Source: Crossiella cryophila (GTDB lineage Bacteria > Actinomycetota > Actinomycetes > Mycobacteriales > Pseudonocardiaceae). From it: 64,000 nt of DNA. The position numbers and the translations under genes were made by a program. Under the pieces are notes generated by a model that saw only the letters and a program-made list of their open reading frames with translations, made no database searches and was not told where the DNA came from. This document shows, piece by piece, positions 17,186-24,362 of the stretch (the first letter of the stretch is position 1; the number at the start of each line of letters is the position of its first letter). The DNA lies in NCBI RefSeq assembly GCF_014204915.1, contig NZ_JACHMH010000001.1:5047501-5111500 (forward strand). Direction: 5' to 3'.

Positions 17186-18159
17186 CAGATCCGGCCGACC
17201 ACCTGGCGCATGATCTGGCAGACGTCGACCAGCGGCTTCTGCTCGGGGGTGGTGGTCGGCGCGGGCTTGCCGGTGGGCTTCTTCTTCGCGGTGGTGGGCT
17301 TGGGATCGGGCCGCTGCGGGGGTGCGGGCGGCGGGCCGATCACCGTGGTCACCACGATGATCGTGGTCTCGGTGGACGGGGCGGCGGTGGCGATCGGCGC
17401 GAGCTGCGCGGCCGCCATCGCCGGTTCCTCCCGCTCACCGGGCGGCGCGAAGACCACGATGTAGACGAAGGCGGCCAGCACGGAACCCAGTCCGACCAGC
17501 ACCGGCACGAACCGCCGGACGGCGGGCCGCGCCGCCGCGCGATGCCGCCCGAGCGGCACCGGCAACGGCGTGCGCGACTCGTCGGCCAGCCGGATCCGGT
17601 CCCGGCCTGCCTGTTTGGCCACCTGGAGCGCGGCGTCCGCGGCCACCACGAAGGAGGTCAGGTCGTCCTCGGGCCGGGGCACCTTGGCGCACACCCCGAT
17701 CGAGGTGGTCACCCGGTCCAGCCGGATGATCCCGCCGTCGGTGCTGGGTGCGTCCACCGCGATCTCCCGCACCCCGGTCCGGATCCGGTGCGCCACCGAC
17801 AACGCCTCGGCCGCGTCGGTCTGGCGCAACAACACCAGGAACTCGTCGCCGCCGTGCCCGCCGTACCGGCCGAGCACATCGGACTCCCTGGTGGAGCGGC
17901 GCACGGTGTCCGCGACGGCCTTGATCACCGCGTCCCCCGCGATGTGCCCGAACCGGTCGTTGAACCGCTTGAAGTGGTCGATGTCGATGACCAGCAACGC
18001 CAGTGAATCCCGCGCCGCGGCGGCCTGGGCGAGTTCGGCCGGGGCCCGCTCGTCCCAGCCCCAGCGGTCGAGTAGACCGGTGAGGCGGTCGGTCGCGGCA
18101 TGGCCACAGGAGTGGCAGGCCGGGTCCACGGGATCGGCGCTCGAACCGGGCGCGGTCAT
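17182..18159 (-). CDS. GGDEF diguanylate cyclase with C-terminal transmembrane segment and outer tail
   Basis: 325 residues. Residues 22-195 form a GGDEF domain: metal-binding IDIDHFKRFND, then GGHGGDEF near 99-106 with the signature intact, so c-di-GMP synthesis is plausible. A single hydrophobic segment follows at about 224-244 (VLVGLGSVLAAFVYIVVFA), then a Pro/Thr/Lys-rich tail (PTTAKKKPTGKPAPTTTPEQ) ending in a short Cys-containing block (VDVCQIMRQVVGRIC). With a cytoplasmic GGDEF the tail would be outside, the reverse of the usual sensor-TM-GGDEF order. Two N-terminal Cys (CHSCGH) precede the domain. Confidence 0.85.
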   Translation of the reverse strand: MTAPGSSADPVDPACHSCGHAATDRLTGLLDRWGWDERAPAELAQAAAARDSLALLVIDIDHFKRFNDRFGHIAGDAVIKAVADTVRRSTRESDVLGRYGGHGGDEFLVLLRQTDAAEALSVAHRIRTGVREIAVDAPSTDGGIIRLDRVTTSIGVCAKVPRPEDDLTSFVVAADAALQVAKQAGRDRIRLADESRTPLPVPLGRHRAAARPAVRRFVPVLVGLGSVLAAFVYIVVFAPPGEREEPAMAAAQLAPIATAAPSTETTIIVVTTVIGPPPAPPQRPDPKPTTAKKKPTGKPAPTTTPEQKPLVDVCQIMRQVVGRIC

Positions 18160-18293
18160 GACTGTGCGGGCCCTCCGTTTTGGTGATCAGCACTCGGTGG
18201 GGTGTTTGTACCAGCTCCCGTAGTCGAGGGGTTCATGCGTGAACGGGTGAATCCTCGTTCCAGCGAGTGATCACCCAACCGAGTGATAGCCGA

Positions 18294-19052
18294 TCAGCAG
18301 GCCCACTTGTCGCTCAGGTCCTTCACGTCGACGTACAGGTCGGTGGCGGCGTCCCGGCGGAAACACATCGAGGACCCCAGCCAATTCTTCGACCAGCCTT
18401 GCGAAGGCCAGTTGACGTGCTGCTGATAGTGGTCGAACTTGCCCTCGACCTTGTCTTCCAGCGAGCGGAGGCAGGTGTTCGGCCCCAACGTGATGACATG
18501 CGCCATGACTCCACTCGGCGCGGACCACCGATAGGCCCGGGTCAGGTCACCGGTGGTCGCCGCACAGGTCAGCGCGGGCTTCCGGTCGAGCAGCTTGTTG
18601 GGCTCGAAGTCCCACAGGCTCTTGACGTCGAACACGTAGGGGTCCACCCGACCGGGAATCTTGAGGTGGATGAAGACCTTGTCATGCGGTGCGCCGCCGC
18701 CATCCTTCTGCCACTTGACCACATCCCGGTCGTCCGGCGCTTCTTCCAGCTCCGTCTCATCGACGCTGCCCCACACCCCTTCGGTGAGCGGGAACGGCTC
18801 GCCGAAGAGGAGGCCCATCTTCTTCAGGCACAGGTCTTTGGGCAGGGTGATCACATTGTTGTCGCCATCCCGCACCGCCTCCAGGTAGGTAATCCGCTCG
18901 CCGTCCTCGGTCACCTTCTTCTCGGTGAACATGTGGGAGCCGGGCAGTGGCCTGGCGTCACATTTGTCGTCCGCGATCGCGGGTGCGGGCAACGCGATCG
19001 GCGCCATCACGGCGGCCATCGTGAACACGAATGCGGACATGCGTCTGAACAC
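18294..19052 (-). CDS. Secreted protein, unknown
   Basis: About 252 residues from GTG 19052, chosen because GGGAG lies a few bases upstream and the resulting n-region (FRRM) gives a good signal peptide with cleavage near A-P-A-I-A. A longer frame reaches GTG 19091 without better signals. The mature protein has five or so cysteines (for example DKCDARPL, LCLKK, TCAATTG, NTCLRSL, MCFRRD, KWAC at the end), suggesting disulfides outside the cell. I recognise no family. The 22-bp repeat cluster lies upstream, between it and the folP-like gene. Confidence 0.7.
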   Translation of the reverse strand: MFRRMSAFVFTMAAVMAPIALPAPAIADDKCDARPLPGSHMFTEKKVTEDGERITYLEAVRDGDNNVITLPKDLCLKKMGLLFGEPFPLTEGVWGSVDETELEEAPDDRDVVKWQKDGGGAPHDKVFIHLKIPGRVDPYVFDVKSLWDFEPNKLLDRKPALTCAATTGDLTRAYRWSAPSGVMAHVITLGPNTCLRSLEDKVEGKFDHYQQHVNWPSQGWSKNWLGSSMCFRRDAATDLYVDVKDLSDKWAC

Positions 19053-19199
19053 AGCTCTCTCCCAAGGAGTCGCGGAAAATGTGATCCGCACATGGTGGCA
19101 GCGAGGCTCTCGCGCGACGAACAGGCGCCGAATTTCTCACTCGATGGTGCCTTGGTCGCGCTTACCCAGGTAAAGCCGCCGGGGCGCCGCCCGCTCGCC

Positions 19200-19265
19200 G
19201 TACGACAACGGCCAACACGGCGTACGACAACGGCCAACACGGCGTACGACAAGGGCGAACACGGT
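19200..19265. repeat. Three tandem 22-bp repeats
   Basis: Direct units start at 19200, 19222 and 19244. The first two are identical (GTACGACAACGGCCAACAC plus GGC); the third has two changes in the core. This is the cleanest example of the family also found at 1079-1205 and 7554-7789, and it lies between two divergent genes. Confidence 0.92.
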
Positions 19266-19293
19266 GGGGTGGGGGGTGTGATAGACCTGGGGC

Positions 19294-20142
19294 GTGGTGG
19301 AGTTCAGCTTTCGTGGTCGGCGGGTGGGGCGCGAGGGCGCGATGATCATGGCGATCATCAATCGGACGCCGGACTCGTTCTACGACGGGGGCGCCAACTT
19401 CGCCGACGGCGCGGCCATGGCCTCGGTGGCCAAGGCGGTGGCCGAGGGGGCCGACATCATCGACATCGGTGGGGTCAAGGCCGGGCCGGGCACCGACGTC
19501 GGCGTGGCCGAGGAGATCGCGCGCACGGTGCCGTTCCTGGTCGCGGTGCGGGCGGCCTTCCCCGATGTGGTGATCAGCATCGACACCTGGCGGGCCGAGG
19601 TCGCCAGGGTGGCCTGTGCCGAGGGCGCGGATCTGGTCAACGACACCTGGGCCGCCGCGGATCCGGCACTGATCGAGGTGGCTGCGGAGTTCGGGGCCGG
19701 GTTCGTCTGCTCGCACACCGGCGGGCTCACGCCGCGGCACCGGCCGTTCCGGGTGCGGTTCACCGACATCGTCGGCGAGGTCATCGCGGAGACCACCTCG
19801 CGGGCGGAAATGCTGGTGCGGCAAGGGGTGCCGCGGGCCGGGATCCTGATCGACCCCACGCACGACTTCGGCAAGAACACCTGGCACGGGCTGGAGCTGT
19901 TGCGCCGGGCCGGGGAGCTGGTGGACACCGGGTGGCCGGTGCTGATGGCGTTGTCCAACAAGGACTTCATCGGGGAGACCCTGGGCGTGCCGCTGGCCGG
20001 GCGAGTGGACGGCACCCTGGCCGCCACCGCGATCGCGGCGCACGCCGGCGCGGCGGTGTTCCGCGCGCACCAGGTCGCGCGCACTCGGACGGTGCTCGAT
20101 ACCGTGGCCACGCTGTTGGCCAACCGGGCAGCGGCTTCCTGA
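19294..20142 (+). CDS. Dihydropteroate synthase family protein, FolP2-like
   Basis: 282 residues of the DHPS TIM barrel. IINRTPDSFYDGG near 20-32 replaces the classical NVTPDSFSDGG pterin loop, and DFGKNTWHGLELLRR near 188-202 is the motif of mycobacterial FolP2. The mycobacterial FolP2 protein has been reported to lack DHPS activity, so this gene should not be taken as the essential folate enzyme. ISIDTWRAEVA and VNDTWAAADP are retained barrel motifs. The start is GTG 19294, with the 22-bp repeats just upstream; the next gene, a nitroreductase, begins 16 bp downstream. Confidence 0.82.
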   Translation: MVEFSFRGRRVGREGAMIMAIINRTPDSFYDGGANFADGAAMASVAKAVAEGADIIDIGGVKAGPGTDVGVAEEIARTVPFLVAVRAAFPDVVISIDTWRAEVARVACAEGADLVNDTWAAADPALIEVAAEFGAGFVCSHTGGLTPRHRPFRVRFTDIVGEVIAETTSRAEMLVRQGVPRAGILIDPTHDFGKNTWHGLELLRRAGELVDTGWPVLMALSNKDFIGETLGVPLAGRVDGTLAATAIAAHAGAAVFRAHQVARTRTVLDTVATLLANRAAAS

Positions 20143-20158
20143 GCTGAAGGCAGGTCGC

Positions 20159-20803
20159 GTGGCCACCCTGGACCTCACGCCCGACGAGTTGCTGACCACC
20201 ACCCGCTCGGTGCGCAAGCGGCTCGACCTGGAGCGGCCGGTGCCGCGGGAGCTGATCGAGGAGTGCCTGGAGATCGCGTTGCAGGCGCCATCGGGCAGCA
20301 ACCGGCAGAGCTGGCACTGGGTGGTGGTGACCGATCCGGAGCAGCGGGCCGCCATCGGCGAGTACTACCGCCGCGCGGTGGACAGCTACCTCGAATCGAG
20401 CGGCGCGGCGGGCAAGCTCTTCGCCGAGGACCCGGACCGGGCCAAGGTGCAGACCAAGGTGGGCAGCAGCGTGGCCTACCTCGGGGAGAAGATGGGGCAG
20501 GTGCCGGTGCTGGTCATCCCGTGCCTGCGCGCGCCCGCGCTGGCCGAGGGCAACCAGGCCGGGCTGTGGGGGTCGATCCTGCCGGCGGCGTGGAGTTACA
20601 TGCTGGCCGCGCGGGCCCGTGGCCTGGGCAGCGCCTGGACCACGCTGCACCTGGAGTACGAGACGGAGATCGCCGGGCTGCTCGGCCTGCCGTCCGATAT
20701 CCGCCAGGCAGCGCTGATCCCGACCGCCTACGCTGTCGGCACGGACTTCCGCAAGGCCGCCCGCCAGCCGTTGTCCGAGGTTCTGCACTACGACCGCTGG
20801 TGA
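20159..20803 (+). CDS. Nitroreductase family protein (copy 2)
   Basis: 214 residues from GTG 20159. It is colinear with the protein at 8616-9263: LTTTRSVRKRLDLERP, ALQAPSGSNRQSW, AAIGEYYRRA, GLWGSILPAAWSYMLAAR and the C-terminal PLSEVLHYDRW all match position for position. It probably uses FMN. Its close spacing to the folP2-like gene (16 bp) suggests co-transcription. Substrate unknown. Confidence 0.87.
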   Translation: MATLDLTPDELLTTTRSVRKRLDLERPVPRELIEECLEIALQAPSGSNRQSWHWVVVTDPEQRAAIGEYYRRAVDSYLESSGAAGKLFAEDPDRAKVQTKVGSSVAYLGEKMGQVPVLVIPCLRAPALAEGNQAGLWGSILPAAWSYMLAARARGLGSAWTTLHLEYETEIAGLLGLPSDIRQAALIPTAYAVGTDFRKAARQPLSEVLHYDRW

Positions 20804-20872
20804 AATTGTCAGTGGCCAGGGGCATGATGGAATCGCAGTTTCCGGGAACGGCTGAGCAGGTCAGGGGCAGAC

Positions 20873-21046
20873 GTGGCAAGTGAGTTCACGGCGAACATCC
20901 TCCAGCGAGTGGCGCAGGCCGAGGCGGCCGTGCGGGCCGCTCGGGCAGAGGGCGATGAGCACCGCGCCGATCTGCACGAGGCCGATCTGGCCAACCTGAA
21001 ACGGCTGGCCGGTGAGCACGGGGTCGACCTGAGCCGGGAGTCCTGA
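20873..21046 (+). CDS. 57-residue helical protein
   Basis: A short frame, GTG 20873 to TGA 21046, with strong G/C third-position bias. The product is almost wholly helical and charged (ILQRVAQAEAAVRAARAEG, DLHEADLANLKRLAGEHGV), with heptad-like spacing of hydrophobic residues suggesting a small coiled coil. AGGGGC upstream is a weak ribosome-binding site. It ends 8 bp before the FGGY kinase start, so the two are probably one operon. I recall similar small actinobacterial proteins without known role. Confidence 0.65.
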   Translation: MASEFTANILQRVAQAEAAVRAARAEGDEHRADLHEADLANLKRLAGEHGVDLSRES

Positions 21047-21054
21047 CCGGCGCG

Positions 21055-22551
21055 GTGGCTGATTCGGGAGTAGTGCTCGGCGTCGACATCGGGACGTCGA
21101 GTTCCAAAGCCGTGCTGACCAGCCGGGATGGCCGGGTGCTGGCGCGGGCGAGCCGGGCGCACGCCCTGTCTTCACCCCGCCCCGGCTGGTTCGAGCACGA
21201 CGCCGACGCGGTCTGGTGGGCTGATTTCCGCGCACTCACCAGGGAACTGCTCGGCCAGGTCGAGGAGCCGGTGGCCGCGGTCGCGGTCAGCGGCATCGGG
21301 CCGTGTTACCTGCCCGCCGACGGCGCCGGGCGCCCGCTGCGACCGGCGATCCTCTACGGCGTGGACACCAGGGCCACCGAGCAGATCGCCGCGCTCAACG
21401 CCGAGCTGGGTGAGCAGCGGATCCTGGCCCGTGGCGGCACCGCGCTGTCCAGCCAGGCGGTCGGGCCCAAGATCCGCTGGGTGGCCGAGCAGGAGCCGGA
21501 GATCCACCGGCGTACCGAACTGTGGTTCATGGCCAGCTCCTACCTGGTGCACCGGCTCACCGGCCGGTTCGTGCTGGACCACCACTCGGCCAGCCAGTGC
21601 GATCCGCTCTACGACCTGCACGCCGCGGACTGGGCCAGGGACTGGGCCGAGCTGGTCGCGCCAGGGCTGCCGCTGCCGGAGTTGTTGTGGCCCACCGAGA
21701 TCGCCGGTTCGATCAGCGCCGCCGCGGCGCGGGAGACCGGGCTGCCGCAGGGGATCCCGGTCACCGCGGGCACGGTGGACGCCTGGGCCGAGGCCACCAG
21801 CGTCGGCGTCCGCGACCCCGGCGACACCATGATCATGTACGGCAGCACGCTGTTCCTCGTCCAGGTGCCCGAGCACCCCGCGCCCACGCCGGAACTGTGG
21901 ACCACTCGGGGCGTGTTCCCCGGCACCTACAGCCTGGCGGCAGGGATGGCCACCTCCGGCACCATCACCGATTGGCTGCGCGGCCTTCTCGGCGGCGAGT
22001 TCACCACCCTGCTGGACGAGGCCGCCCAGGTGCCCGCGGGCAGCAACGGCCTGCTGGTGCTGCCCTACTTCGCCGGGGAACGCACCCCGATCTTCGACCC
22101 GGACGCGCGCGGCATCATCGCCGGACTCACCCTGCGGCACGGCCGCGCCGAGCTGTACCGGGCCGCCCTTGAGGGCGTCGCGCACGGCGTCCGGCACAAC
22201 CTGGCCGCACTGGCCGCCGCCGGTGGCCGGGCCCGGCGGCTGGTCGCGGTGGGCGGCGGCGCGCAGGGCTCGCTGTGGACCCAGATCGTCACCGACGTCA
22301 CCGGCCGCGCCCAGGAGGTGCCCCGGCACACCATGGGCGCCAGCCTGGGCAACGCGATGCTCGCGGCGGGCGCACTCGGCGAGGAGGTGGACCCTGCGCG
22401 GTGGAACCCGTTGGCGCACACCGTGTCCGTTGATCCGGCGCGAGCCGAGCTGTACGCGGAGTACCACGAGCACTACCTGCGGCTTTATCCGTCCACTGTG
22501 GACACCGCGCACTTCCTGGCCCGGCGGCAGCGGCAGTCCGGCGAGCGCTGA
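21055..22551 (+). CDS. FGGY-family carbohydrate kinase (xylulokinase-like)
   Basis: 498 residues of the FGGY/actin-like ATPase fold. The N-terminal phosphate loop GVDIGTSSSKAVL at 7-19, ILYGVDTRA near 98, TAGTVDAWAEA near 236-246 and LVAVGGGAQGSLWTQI near 397-412 correspond to the conserved FGGY signatures. It should phosphorylate a sugar or polyol; xylulose is the commonest substrate in this branch but is not proven. No sugar transporter or isomerase is adjacent. Confidence 0.87.
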   Translation: MADSGVVLGVDIGTSSSKAVLTSRDGRVLARASRAHALSSPRPGWFEHDADAVWWADFRALTRELLGQVEEPVAAVAVSGIGPCYLPADGAGRPLRPAILYGVDTRATEQIAALNAELGEQRILARGGTALSSQAVGPKIRWVAEQEPEIHRRTELWFMASSYLVHRLTGRFVLDHHSASQCDPLYDLHAADWARDWAELVAPGLPLPELLWPTEIAGSISAAAARETGLPQGIPVTAGTVDAWAEATSVGVRDPGDTMIMYGSTLFLVQVPEHPAPTPELWTTRGVFPGTYSLAAGMATSGTITDWLRGLLGGEFTTLLDEAAQVPAGSNGLLVLPYFAGERTPIFDPDARGIIAGLTLRHGRAELYRAALEGVAHGVRHNLAALAAAGGRARRLVAVGGGAQGSLWTQIVTDVTGRAQEVPRHTMGASLGNAMLAAGALGEEVDPARWNPLAHTVSVDPARAELYAEYHEHYLRLYPSTVDTAHFLARRQRQSGER

Positions 22552-22634
22552 GCCGCCGTCAAAAATCACCTCATCGGCGGCGGAACACCCGGACGAGACT
22601 GTGCGCGCACTGTTGTCGCGCAAAGGGGCTCGCC

Positions 22635-22838
22635 ATGGCCATGGACCCGAACATCTCCAAAGCACGTCTCGCCCTGGGCACACTTGTGCTGCTCGCCCTG
22701 GGTGGTTGCACCCTGGCGCTGATGATCTCCTTGGACGCGGGCGCGTTCCTGGCCCGCACCCTGCCCATCGTGGTGATGATCGGCGCCGCGGTGATGGCCA
22801 ACTCGATGGGCTGGTTCAACAAGAAGGTCAAGGACTGA
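22635..22838 (+). CDS. Small two-helix membrane protein
   Basis: 67 residues from ATG 22635 behind AAAGGGG. Two hydrophobic helices are visible, ALGTLVLLALGGCTLALMI at about 13-31 and TLPIVVMIGAAVMANSMGW at about 42-60, followed by a basic end NKKVKD. No family recognised. It overlaps the convergent PH-domain-like gene by 11 bp. Confidence 0.65.
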   Translation: MAMDPNISKARLALGTLVLLALGGCTLALMISLDAGAFLARTLPIVVMIGAAVMANSMGWFNKKVKD

Positions 22839-23265
22839 CCGCTCGGGCCACCTCGACCCACCGTGGTTCCGGGCCACGGTGGACGGCAGTGCACTGCACC
22901 GCGAAGGCGGCCACCACCTGGCCAGAGGTCAGCACGAACTCCACCCCGCGCGAGCCCTCCCGCACCTCGGCCACCTCGGCGACCGCGAACTCCCGCGTAC
23001 CCCAGGGGTTGACCACCCGCACCCGCCCGTCGGCCAGTTCCAGGCGCGCGCGGAAGGCGGACCAGGCCGCCAGCCCCAGGAGCAGGTAGAACACCCCGAC
23101 CCAGACCCACTCCTCGGCCGGCATGCCGTGCTGCTGCCAGTCCGGATTGGGCATCAGCGAGGGCACCAGCAGGAACGGCGCCAGCGCCAGTGGCAGCAGC
23201 ACCGTCAGCAGGCGGACCCACCAGCGCACCCGCCACACCCTGGCGGCTCCATGTTCCCCAGTCAT
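22828..23265 (-). CDS. Two-helix membrane protein with bacterial PH-like domain
   Basis: 145 residues from ATG 23265. Two transmembrane helices (LLTVLLPLALAPFLLVPSL, and VGVFYLLLGLAAWSAF) are followed by a beta-rich region (ARLELADGRVRVVNPWGTRE, FAVAEVAEVREGSRGVEFVL) typical of bacterial PH-domain membrane proteins. Role unknown. It lies 23 bp downstream of the CHAT gene end on the same strand and could be a fifth gene of that operon. Confidence 0.7.
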   Translation of the reverse strand: MTGEHGAARVWRVRWWVRLLTVLLPLALAPFLLVPSLMPNPDWQQHGMPAEEWVWVGVFYLLLGLAAWSAFRARLELADGRVRVVNPWGTREFAVAEVAEVREGSRGVEFVLTSGQVVAAFAVQCTAVHRGPEPRWVEVARAVSP

Positions 23266-23288
23266 ATCGGCATTCTCGCAGGTCCCGC

Positions 23289-24362
23289 CTACGCTCCCGG
23301 CGGCGCGGGCGCGTGTGCGACGCCGAAGGCCCCCCACACCAGCGGGGTCAGCTCCGGCGCGCCGGTGGAGTCCCAGCCCTCGGCCTGGGTGCGTTGCCAG
23401 GCGTTGAGCGCGGCGACCGGATCCGGCTGCTCCTGGGCCTGGTGCACGGCCAGCACCGCCTCGCTCAGCACGCCGTGCTCCGGGGTCCGGAAACCGGGGA
23501 ACAGCCTGGTCAGGCCCGCGTCGGTGGGCAGCACCCAGCGGGTGGCGGTGACGTACTCGGCGCCGCCGTGCACCAGCGCGGCGACCAGGCCGGAGGGTTC
23601 GGCGTAGCGGTGGTCGCCGCCGCTCTCGCAGGCGATCAGCGCGGTGCGGTTGGGGATCCGCCAGCCGAGCAGGTCGGCGGCGGTGAGCGGGCCCTGGCCC
23701 AGGTGCAGCCGGGCGTCCAGGGCGTGCGCGGTGGTGGTGACGTGGCCGACGTAGAGGAACCGGCCGGCCTCGGCCAGTGCCGGGCGCAGCGTGTCCCGGT
23801 CCAGGACCTCCAGTGCCGCAAGGGATTCCGGCACCTGGCCGAGTACCCGGCCGAGCGGGGTCGGCGGGTCCACCACCGCGGCCACCGGGCCGGTGCCGGG
23901 GGAGACCCGGCGGGCCACCGCGTTGCGCACGGTGGCCGGGGTGAGGATGGAGACCTTCGCGGCGTGCACGAAGCGTTCCTCCTCCTCCATCCGCAGCGAC
24001 TCCCATGGCACCTGGGCGGTGGACGGGGACGGCTGGATGCGCACGTGCAGCGGACCCCGCTCGTGCGCCCGGTGCAGCTCCTGGCCCAGCTGGGACGGGA
24101 AGAGCACGCCGGTGAGCTGCCAGGACAGCTTGCGCTCGCGGTCCCGGTCGGTCAGCGCGCCGTGTGCCAGCGCCCTGGTCAGGGCCTGGTGCGCGGACTC
24201 GCCGGGCCGCGGGGTGGGCAGCGCCTCGGCCAGTTCGGCCAGCGGCGGGCCGACCCGGTCCCTGGGCAGGATCAGCGCCCTGGGGTGCTCCGGATCGTGT
24301 TCCCAGCGCCAGCTGATGTACAACTCGCCCGCGTCGACGTAGGTCACCTGGACGGTGGTCAC
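23289..24362 (-). CDS. CHAT-domain (caspase-like) cysteine protease
   Basis: 357 residues from GTG 24362, which overlaps the end of the TPR gene as GTGA. The CHAT domain fills most of the protein; both catalytic positions are present, His207 in FLYVGH and Cys245 in LIACESGG. The N-terminal part (YVDAGELYISWRWE, VLFPSQLGQELHRA) is a substrate or partner-binding region common in such operons. CHAT proteases are caspase/separase relatives and in bacteria act in conflict systems, for example the Craspase TPR-CHAT protein and bacterial gasdermin operons. Here the protease and the TPR repeats are separate but translationally coupled genes. The natural substrate is unknown. Confidence 0.85.
   Translation of the reverse strand: MTTVQVTYVDAGELYISWRWEHDPEHPRALILPRDRVGPPLAELAEALPTPRPGESAHQALTRALAHGALTDRDRERKLSWQLTGVLFPSQLGQELHRAHERGPLHVRIQPSPSTAQVPWESLRMEEEERFVHAAKVSILTPATVRNAVARRVSPGTGPVAAVVDPPTPLGRVLGQVPESLAALEVLDRDTLRPALAEAGRFLYVGHVTTTAHALDARLHLGQGPLTAADLLGWRIPNRTALIACESGGDHRYAEPSGLVAALVHGGAEYVTATRWVLPTDAGLTRLFPGFRTPEHGVLSEAVLAVHQAQEQPDPVAALNAWQRTQAEGWDSTGAPELTPLVWGAFGVAHAPAPPGA

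Noticed and set aside
18182-18284. Inverted repeats GGTGATCA/TGATCACC and ACTCGGT/ACCGAGT upstream of the GGDEF gene
   Set aside because: The two pairs are not nested and the arms are short; could be chance, so not called as an operator.
22552-22581. Terminator after the FGGY kinase gene (GCCGCCG/CGGCGGC)
   Set aside because: Only 7 bp with a 16-nt loop and no T run after the stem; too weak to call.
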